Below, piece by piece: positions 57,394 through 64,000 of a DNA stretch of 64,000 bases. The position numbers were made by a program, and so were the translations under genes. Under the pieces are notes generated by a model, which ran no database searches, had not been told where the DNA came from, and was given only the letters and a program-made list of their open reading frames with translations. The stretch's first letter is position 1. Each line of letters begins with the position of its first letter. This stretch comes from Atopobium sp. oral taxon 416 (lineage in GTDB: Bacteria > Actinomycetota > Coriobacteriia > Coriobacteriales > Atopobiaceae), in assembly GCF_018128285.1 (NCBI RefSeq), contig NZ_CP072380.1:62001-126000 (forward strand), in the 5' to 3' direction.

Positions 57394-59859
57394 ATGGCAA
57401 ATCTCTTCAAAAGCAACAAAGCTCCTAAAGAGCCTGTAAACACGCTGTTTAAGAGCAAGCAGGATTTCATTGATCAGCTGCGGGATATGTGTCAGACCGA
57501 GCGGTCACGCACGTTTGAGGAGTGCACCGATCGCGAGCGCTTCCTGTGCTTAGCTCGTCTCATCTCGCAGAAGGCGCGCCACATTGAGGGTAGCTGCTGT
57601 GAGAAGGCCACGAAGCAGGTGTACTATTTCTCCCTCGAGTTTTTGCTTGGCCCGCTCCTGGACAACTATCTGATCAATTTCGGAATCCGCGGCTTTGTTG
57701 AGGATGCCCTGAAAGATATGGGGACAGACCTTGAGACGCTGTGCTCAAAGGAAGCTGACCCGGGTCTCGGCAACGGCGGCTTAGGACGTCTGGCAGCATG
57801 CCTGCTTGACTCCATGGCTGCCCTGGGGATCTATGGCAACGGCAACGGTATGCGCTACCACTATGGTCTTTTCCGTCAGGAGATTGTCGGCGGCCGACAG
57901 GTTGAGGAGACTGACAACTGGCTGCAGTACGGCTTCCCCTGGGAGGTCAGGAAGCTGGAGAGCAAGATCGTTGTGCGCTTCGGCGGTGAGGTTATCCGCC
58001 ACCAGGAGGGTGGCCACTACTGGTACACCTGGGAAGGCGGACAGAAGGTCGACGCGGTGCCGTACGATGTGCCGATCGTGGGCTACGGCGGAAAGACCGT
58101 CAACAAGCTCCGTATCTGGGGCGCAAAGCCGCACACGCCTGACTTCGATCTGGACGCCTTCAACGCCGGCGACTATGCCAAGGCCTTCAAGTCCCGCTCG
58201 GATGTCGAGGCTATCTCGACGATCCTGTATCCGAACGATGCGGGAGAGCACGGACGCCTGCTGCGCTTAAAGCAGGAGTACCTGTTCGTCTCCGCAGGCA
58301 TTCAGTCGATCCTCAGATACTATGAGAAGCAATATGGGGATGCCTGGAAGGACCTGCCCGACCACGTACGCATCCACACGAACGATACACACCCTGCACT
58401 GTGCGGGCCTGAGCTCATGCGTATCCTCGTCGACGAAAAGGGGCTCGACTGGGACAGCGCGTGGGATATTGTGACCCACACCGTGTCCTATACCAACCAC
58501 ACGATCATGCCTGAGGCGCTCGAGAAGTGGCCGATCAGCATGCTGCGCGCTCAGGTTCCGCGTACCTACATGTTCATCGAGGAGATCGACCACCGCTACC
58601 GTGAGAGTTTCCCGCACGACGCGCCGAACTGGAAAGACCAGCTCCAGCGCACCTCGATCCTGTGGGATGGCCAGTGCCGGATGGCGAACCTGTCCGTCAT
58701 CTGCTCGTATTCTGTCAACGGCGTCTCCGCGCTCCACACCGAGATCCTGGAGACCTCGACGCTGAAGGACTTCTATGATCTGAACCCGGAGAAGTTCAAC
58801 AACAAGACCAACGGCGTATCACACCGCCGGTTCCTGGGTGAGGCCAACCCGGCCTACTCAAAGCTGATCACCGATGCGATCGGTGACACGTGGATGGCTG
58901 ATGCCAACGAGCTCGAGAAGCTGATCCCCTATGAGCAGGACGAGGGCTTCCTGAAGCAGGTCCATGAAGCAAAGCAAGCGATGAAGGTGCGCCTGTCGAA
59001 CTACATCGCCAAGACCATCGACGTGAAGCTCGACCCAAACAGCATCTTCGATGTACAGGTCAAGCGGTTCCATGCCTACAAGCGCCAGCTTTTGAACATC
59101 TTCAAGGTGCTTGACATCTACAACCGCCTGCTGAATGATCCGGACTATAAGCCGCAACCGACGTCGTTCATATTCTCAGGTAAAGCAGCACAGAGCTACG
59201 ATTTTGCAAAGGAGGTTATCCGTCTTATCAATTCCGTCGCAGATGTGATCAACCACGACGATCGTGTGAACGACACTATCCAGGTTGCATTTGTGCCAAA
59301 TTTTGCGGTTTCCAATGCACAGCTGATCTACCCGGCCGCTGATATCTCAGAGCAGATCTCCACCGCTGGCACCGAAGCTTCCGGTACCTCAAACATGAAG
59401 CTCATGTACAATGGTGCGATTACGCTTGGGACCTATGACGGCGCGAACATCGAGATCGCAAAACTGGTAGGAGACGAGAACATCAAGATCTTCGGTCTCA
59501 GAACTGAGGAAGTGAACGACCTGAGGGCTTCCGGTTACTATGCGTGGGATGAGTACAACGCAGACCGTAACCGGTTGGGCAGGGTAGTCGACGAGCTGGT
59601 CGATGGCACGCTCAGCCACCTCTCCGGCAACTTCGAGAGCATCCATGACTACTTGATGGTCAACAACGACCCCGACCTTGTCCTGAAGGATTTCCACTCC
59701 TATGTGGATGCGTGGGAAGAGCTTTCCAACGATTATCCAGACACGATCAAATGGAACCGTGCGGCCCTCCACAATACCGCTAAGGCCGGATATTTCTCTT
59801 CTGACCGTACTATCCGGGAATATGCGCGCGATATATGGCATATAGATATTGAGGAGTAA
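57394..59859 (+). CDS. glgP: Glycogen/starch phosphorylase
   Basis: GlgP (821 residues) releases glucose-1-phosphate from glycogen chains. Conserved features are YYFSLEFLLGPLL, LGNGGLGRLAACLLDSMA, HTNDTHPALC and the PLP-lysine region EASGTSNMKLMYNGA. I chose the ATG at 57394 after AGAAAGG; a longer frame from 57109 overlaps glgB in another frame. It is 28 bases after glgB. Confidence 0.97.
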   Translation: MANLFKSNKAPKEPVNTLFKSKQDFIDQLRDMCQTERSRTFEECTDRERFLCLARLISQKARHIEGSCCEKATKQVYYFSLEFLLGPLLDNYLINFGIRGFVEDALKDMGTDLETLCSKEADPGLGNGGLGRLAACLLDSMAALGIYGNGNGMRYHYGLFRQEIVGGRQVEETDNWLQYGFPWEVRKLESKIVVRFGGEVIRHQEGGHYWYTWEGGQKVDAVPYDVPIVGYGGKTVNKLRIWGAKPHTPDFDLDAFNAGDYAKAFKSRSDVEAISTILYPNDAGEHGRLLRLKQEYLFVSAGIQSILRYYEKQYGDAWKDLPDHVRIHTNDTHPALCGPELMRILVDEKGLDWDSAWDIVTHTVSYTNHTIMPEALEKWPISMLRAQVPRTYMFIEEIDHRYRESFPHDAPNWKDQLQRTSILWDGQCRMANLSVICSYSVNGVSALHTEILETSTLKDFYDLNPEKFNNKTNGVSHRRFLGEANPAYSKLITDAIGDTWMADANELEKLIPYEQDEGFLKQVHEAKQAMKVRLSNYIAKTIDVKLDPNSIFDVQVKRFHAYKRQLLNIFKVLDIYNRLLNDPDYKPQPTSFIFSGKAAQSYDFAKEVIRLINSVADVINHDDRVNDTIQVAFVPNFAVSNAQLIYPAADISEQISTAGTEASGTSNMKLMYNGAITLGTYDGANIEIAKLVGDENIKIFGLRTEEVNDLRASGYYAWDEYNADRNRLGRVVDELVDGTLSHLSGNFESIHDYLMVNNDPDLVLKDFHSYVDAWEELSNDYPDTIKWNRAALHNTAKAGYFSSDRTIREYARDIWHIDIEE

Positions 59860-59913
59860 TGTTTTTCCATGCACTGAAAAGTGCTGAGTAAAGCTGAAAG
59901 GGGAGAAGTCAGC

Positions 59914-61056
59914 ATGAGTAAGAAAAATGAATGCTTAGCTATGCTTCTTGCTGGCGGGCAGGGTTCCAGGCTCAAGGCTTTGACCAAAGAGGTCGCTAAA
60001 CCTGCTGTTTCGTTTGGCGGAAAGTTCCGCATCATCGACTTCGCGCTGTCCAACTGCGCCAATTCCGGTATCACGACAGTCGGTGTCTTGACCCAGTATC
60101 GCCCCTATCTGTTGCACTCCTACATCGGATCCGGTGAGGCATGGAATCTCGACGTCAGAAACGGCGGCGTATCCATCCTTCCACCGTTCGCGACCCAGTC
60201 AGGTGGCGCGTGGTACGAGGGCACCGCAGATGCAGTGACGCAGAACCTCGGTTACATCGAACACAACGATCCTGACTACGTGCTGATCCTCTCTGGCGAC
60301 CAGCTCTATCGCATGGATTACAACGATATGCTTGAGAACCACAAGCGCCATAACGCCGATCTGACGATCGCCGTTATGCCGGTAGCCTGGGAAGAGGCTC
60401 CGCGTTTCGGTATCCTTACGACTGACGACGATGAGCGCATCCTGAAGTTCACCGAGAAGCCGGCGCATCCGGATTCCAACCTGGCCTCCATGGGCATCTA
60501 CATCTTCAACAAGGACCTGTTGGTTGAGACCTTAAAAGAGGATGCAAAGGATCCAAACTCCTCGCATGACTTCGGCAAGGACATCATCCCGAAGCTCTTA
60601 AACGAGGGCAAGCGCCTGTATACCTACCGCTTCGAGGGCTTCTGGCGTGACGTGGGCACCATCGCCTCCTTCCACGAGACGAACATGGAGCTTCTGGGCT
60701 CTGAGCCAGCCTTCGATCTGTACGATCAGGCTTCCCCGATTATGTCCAACACCGTCCCGATGCCGCCGCACTACGTCGGTTCCGACGGCTCCATCGATGA
60801 CTGCATCGTGGACAATGGCTGCCAGATCTACGGAGCAGCGAAGCATTCAGTGCTTTCAAGCGGTGTCTATATTGGGCCACACGCGGTGGTGCAGGACTCA
60901 GTCCTGCTCCCGAATGCCCGCGTTGAGCGTGGTGCGCAGGTCGTGAACGCGATCCTCGGCGAGCGTGCGGTTGTCAAAGAGGACACCGATTTCGGTAGTA
61001 GTGACGAAGATACAGCAGTCGCCGGAAACGATGCTGTATGTGGAAAGGAGGAGTAA
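59914..61056 (+). CDS. glgC: Glucose-1-phosphate adenylyltransferase, catalytic subunit
   Basis: GlgC (380 residues) makes ADP-glucose, the glycogen precursor. N-terminal [50 protein letters not shown] and FTEKPAHP fit the active subunit. A left-handed beta-helix follows (about 290-360). I chose the ATG at 59914 after AAGGGGAGAAG. It ends 2 bases before the glgD start. Confidence 0.97.
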   Translation: MSKKNECLAMLLAGGQGSRLKALTKEVAKPAVSFGGKFRIIDFALSNCANSGITTVGVLTQYRPYLLHSYIGSGEAWNLDVRNGGVSILPPFATQSGGAWYEGTADAVTQNLGYIEHNDPDYVLILSGDQLYRMDYNDMLENHKRHNADLTIAVMPVAWEEAPRFGILTTDDDERILKFTEKPAHPDSNLASMGIYIFNKDLLVETLKEDAKDPNSSHDFGKDIIPKLLNEGKRLYTYRFEGFWRDVGTIASFHETNMELLGSEPAFDLYDQASPIMSNTVPMPPHYVGSDGSIDDCIVDNGCQIYGAAKHSVLSSGVYIGPHAVVQDSVLLPNARVERGAQVVNAILGERAVVKEDTDFGSSDEDTAVAGNDAVCGKEE

Positions 61057-61058
61057 CC

Positions 61059-62165
61059 GTGCCTAAGGTAGTTGGTTTAATCACTTCCAATTATTCAGTC
61101 AAAAATCCGAGCCCATTCGTAGAGGGCATTCGGCCGGTTGCCGCCGTCCCGTTCCTTGGCAGATATCGCATGCTGGACTTTACGCTGTCCAACATGGTGA
61201 ATGCCGGTATCCGTACGGTCGGTCTCATTATGCCGGATAACTATCGTCCCATCATTGACCACGTCGGCGCAGGCAAGGACTGGGGGCTTGACCGCAAGAA
61301 CGGCGGCCTCTTCCCGCTTCCGGGTTCCTCCTTCGGCACCAGCCGTATCGGCGTAGGAGGTCGCTTCCTCATCCGTGATTTTGAGTCGAACCGTGAGTTC
61401 TTCGAGCGTTCCAACGCCGACTATGTGATCCTTTCAAGCTGCAACTTCGCCTATACGACCGACTTGAACGAGCTCGTGAAGTCACACATTGACTCCGGCG
61501 CTGACATCACCCTGGTGGCCTACCGCTCCATCGAGGATTCCAAGGACGTCAACGCAATCGTGACCGACGACGACGGAAACTTCGCCGGTCTCAAGAGCGG
61601 CTGCGCCTTCGGTGAGACCGCCTTTATGGACCTGGCCGTCGTGAACGGACCGGTCTTGAGAGAGCTCCTCGACTGGTACAAGAACGTCGATCACCTCGAT
61701 CTGTTCGAGGCAATGACGCAGGACCTCTCCATGGTCGATAGTAAGCTCCACGAGTATCAGGGCTACGTCGCCCCGATCTTCTCAAAGGCGGCTTACTTCA
61801 AGCGCTCCATGGAACTGCTTGACCCGAAGGTCTCCAAACAACTCTTCCAGCCGGACTATCCGGTCATGACAAAGGCGCACGACACCACGCCGGCCAAGTA
61901 TGAGCCGGATGCCCATGTCTCCAACTGCCTGGTTTCCTCAGGCTCCAAGATCTACGGTACCATCAAGAACTCAATCATCGGCCGCGCCTGCGTCATTGAG
62001 CCGGGAGCTTCCGTCACCAATGCGATCCTGGTCCGCAGCGTCCATGTTGGAGCTGGCGCCCACATTGAGAACGCGATCATCGACCGCAGCAACGATATCG
62101 CTGAGGGCACTGAGATGCGCGGTACGCCTGAATCGGTGTTGGTGCTTCCAAAAGGCAACGACTAG
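61059..62165 (+). CDS. glgD: Glucose-1-phosphate adenylyltransferase, regulatory subunit GlgD
   Basis: GlgD (368 residues) is a GlgC paralogue that forms a mixed complex with GlgC, as in Firmicutes. The GlgC catalytic loop GGQGSRL is missing (the start reads VVGLITSNYSVKNPSPF), which marks it as GlgD. Hexapeptide-type repeats fill the C-terminal third. The start is GTG at 61059 after AAAGGAGGAG. It is tightly coupled to glgC. Confidence 0.94.
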   Translation: MPKVVGLITSNYSVKNPSPFVEGIRPVAAVPFLGRYRMLDFTLSNMVNAGIRTVGLIMPDNYRPIIDHVGAGKDWGLDRKNGGLFPLPGSSFGTSRIGVGGRFLIRDFESNREFFERSNADYVILSSCNFAYTTDLNELVKSHIDSGADITLVAYRSIEDSKDVNAIVTDDDGNFAGLKSGCAFGETAFMDLAVVNGPVLRELLDWYKNVDHLDLFEAMTQDLSMVDSKLHEYQGYVAPIFSKAAYFKRSMELLDPKVSKQLFQPDYPVMTKAHDTTPAKYEPDAHVSNCLVSSGSKIYGTIKNSIIGRACVIEPGASVTNAILVRSVHVGAGAHIENAIIDRSNDIAEGTEMRGTPESVLVLPKGND

Positions 62166-62215
62166 AACAACAAGTAGGCGTAAGCGATACGTTCTCAAAA
62201 CAAATGGAAGATAAG

Positions 62216-63682
62216 ATGGGTGATTCAAGACAACTCAATGTACTCTTTGCCTCTTCCGAGGTTGTTCCGTTTGTGAAGACAGGCGGATTGGCGGATGTGG
62301 CAGGCTCACTTCCGCGGGCCCTCAAGGACGCCGGATGCAATGTGTCGGTGATCATGCCGAAGTACTCTCGCATCCCGGATGAGTACAAATACAATATGCA
62401 GCACATCTGTGAGTTCTACGTGCCGCTGAGCTGGAGGAACGTCTGGTGTGGCATCGATAAACTCGCCTACAACGGTGTGGACATCTACTTCGTTGACAAT
62501 GAGGGATATTTCAAGCGCGACGGTATCTACGGATACTTTGACGACGGGGAGCGCTTCGCGTTCTTCTCCAAGGCGATCCTCGAGTGCCTGCAGTACGTCC
62601 CTGAGCTCAACAACATCGACATCCTGCACTGCAATGACTGGCAGACTGCGTTAGCCCCGGTCTTCCTGTGTGAGTTCTACCATGGGGTCGGGAACTACGA
62701 CAACATCAAGACGGTCTTCACCGTCCACAATGCGAAGTTCCAGGGCCAGTTCTCCAACCGGATGCTCAACGATGTCCTAGGGCTCGGCGGTATCCCGGCT
62801 GCGGCAGATCAGCTCTACTGCGACCGCGACTCGATCAACTTTATGAAGGGCGCGCTGTGCTACGCAGACAGGCTCACGACGGTGAGCCCGACCTACGCTT
62901 GCGAGCTGCAGATGCCGTTCTACGGCGAAGGCCTTGACGGTATATTTCGCAGAAGGTCCAATGTGCTCTCCGGCATTCTCAACGGTATCGATACCCAGGC
63001 CTGGAACCCCTCCAGCGATTCGCAGATCGCCGCCTACTACTCTATCTACGATATGAGCGGCAAAGCGGAGTGCAAACGTGCGCTGCAGGAGGAGCTCGGC
63101 CTCAGACAGGATCCGTTGCGGCCTCTGGTCGCGATGGTCGGCCGTCTGACCGAGCAGAAGGGCATCGGGTTGGTCCGGTACGCAATGGACTACCTGATGA
63201 GCCGCAGTGTCCAGATCGCCGTCCTCGGCACCGGCGACAAGGATCTCGAAGATTCGTTCAAGTACTTCGATTGGAAGTACGGCGACATGATGTCTGCCCG
63301 TATCACCTTCGACAGCGCGTTGAGCCACCGCATGTATGCAGGTGCGGATCTCTTCCTGATGCCTTCTGAGTTTGAGCCCTGTGGCCTCTCTCAGATGATC
63401 GCAATGCGTTACGGCACCCTGCCGGTTGTCCGTGAGACTGGCGGCCTTAAGGATACCGTGAAGCCGTACAACAAATACACGGGCGAAGGAACCGGCTTCA
63501 GCTTCGCCAATATCAACGGCGATGAGATGGTGGGAGCCCTAATGGACGCCTGCGAGGTATTCTGGACTGACCAAGACGCGTGGAAGAAACTCCAATATCA
63601 AGCCATGACTCAAGATTTTAGTTGGAGAAGAGCTGCAAATGACTATGTAGGCTTGTATCATAGTCTCCACCCGGAAGTATAG
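62216..63682 (+). CDS. glgA: Glycogen synthase
   Basis: GlgA (488 residues) extends glycogen with ADP-glucose. It is a GT5 enzyme with the ADP-glucose-binding VKTGGLADVAGSLP near the N-terminus, HCNDWQTAL, TVHNAKFQGQF, and a C-terminal GT-B domain with VGRLTEQKG and SEFEPCGLSQM. I chose the ATG at 62216 after GGAAG; the ATG at 62204 has no ribosome site. Confidence 0.97.
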   Translation: MGDSRQLNVLFASSEVVPFVKTGGLADVAGSLPRALKDAGCNVSVIMPKYSRIPDEYKYNMQHICEFYVPLSWRNVWCGIDKLAYNGVDIYFVDNEGYFKRDGIYGYFDDGERFAFFSKAILECLQYVPELNNIDILHCNDWQTALAPVFLCEFYHGVGNYDNIKTVFTVHNAKFQGQFSNRMLNDVLGLGGIPAAADQLYCDRDSINFMKGALCYADRLTTVSPTYACELQMPFYGEGLDGIFRRRSNVLSGILNGIDTQAWNPSSDSQIAAYYSIYDMSGKAECKRALQEELGLRQDPLRPLVAMVGRLTEQKGIGLVRYAMDYLMSRSVQIAVLGTGDKDLEDSFKYFDWKYGDMMSARITFDSALSHRMYAGADLFLMPSEFEPCGLSQMIAMRYGTLPVVRETGGLKDTVKPYNKYTGEGTGFSFANINGDEMVGALMDACEVFWTDQDAWKKLQYQAMTQDFSWRRAANDYVGLYHSLHPEV

Positions 63683-63729
63683 AGGTAAAATATTTTCCGG
63701 AATTCATTCGGAGAGAAAGTTGAGTCAGT

Positions 63730-64000
63730 TTGCGCGTTCAACACACGAGCTCTAATGCGTATTTCCGCAATCCTGTCGGTGCTGTCCCTGTGGGCAGCAC
63801 CGTTTACTTGTCTCTAGACATTTGGGATGACCCCAACGCCACAGCCCAGATCCGTACCTGGGTCGACGAGCGCGGAGAGACGCTGATTGATATGGATAGA
63901 CATCAGGAGGGCGATCGCCTGCATTTCACTGGCACGATCACTCCTGATACGCCGGAGCTTCTTTGGTATTACTTCAAAATCAAAGCCGGAGATGGTGGGA
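63730..64000 (+). CDS. GH13 alpha-glucosidase/amylase-type enzyme, N-terminal part
   Basis: Only the first ~90 codons are in the window. The frame reads VQHTSSNAYFRNPVGAVPVG, then TVYLSLDIWDDPNATAQIRTW and, later, LLWYYFKI. This is the beta-sandwich domain found at the start of GH13 enzymes such as neopullulanase or amylopullulanase. The likely start is TTG at 63730; the ribosome site is weak, so this start is tentative. It would act on the glycogen or related glucans in line with the glg operon. Confidence 0.75.
   Translation, partial: MRVQHTSSNAYFRNPVGAVPVGSTVYLSLDIWDDPNATAQIRTWVDERGETLIDMDRHQEGDRLHFTGTITPDTPELLWYYFKIKAGDGG

Overview
The window looks like chromosome of an anaerobic, Gram-positive actinobacterium of class Coriobacteriia (Atopobiaceae/Olsenella-like). 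I infer this from gene content and moderate-to-high GC, not from a database match. The main clues are an actinobacterial FhaA-FhaB-PP2C-SEDS/PBP-PknB cluster, a MurT/GatD pair, a class B sortase, rubrerythrin, and a clostridial-style glycogen operon with both GlgC and GlgD.

Layout. 1-7785 (minus strand) is a cell-envelope signalling and growth operon. It holds a polytopic Ser/Thr kinase, FhaA, FhaB, a PP2C phosphatase, a single protein fusing an FtsW/RodA polymerase to a penicillin-binding transpeptidase, and the start of a PknB-like kinase. 7920-17572 carries tRNA-Leu, serS, a small gene under a candidate LexA box, tRNA-Arg, tRNA-Ser, gluQ, a four-gene block with two overlapping GntR/UTRA regulators, typA, a TRIC-like channel and two more tRNA-Ser genes. 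17764-23541 is a membrane protein and the ribosomal/replication block rpsF-ssb-rpsR-DUF2232-rplI-dnaB. 23676-35734 contains purine synthesis genes (purA, purD, purE, purF, purM, purN) mixed with a Nudix hydrolase, a YqeY protein, a class B sortase, an unknown membrane protein and murT-gatD.

35800-39990 is a graveyard: a Fic fragment, a TnpB gene split by a decayed IS5-family element, and a fragment that resembles the start of an RlmD-type RNA methyltransferase. 39995-48189 resumes normal coding with a hydroxyacid dehydrogenase, a radical SAM protein, dnaX-ybaB-recR, a membrane protein, tRNA-Asp and a HAD phosphatase. 48303-50440 is a second graveyard with decayed IS30-family and IS1595-like transposases. 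50553-54982 carries an Rrf2 regulator, a MutY without the iron-sulfur cysteines, rubrerythrin, an O-acetylhomoserine sulfhydrylase and Nth. 55161-64000 is a glycogen operon, glgB-glgP-glgC-glgD-glgA, followed by the start of a GH13 enzyme.

I found no clear new defence system, prophage, CRISPR array or rRNA. The most distinctive items are the SEDS-PBP fusion, the histone-H1-like tail on GlgB, the SOS-box gene of unknown function, the twin GntR block, and a pair of 19-bp repeats ahead of the radical SAM gene.
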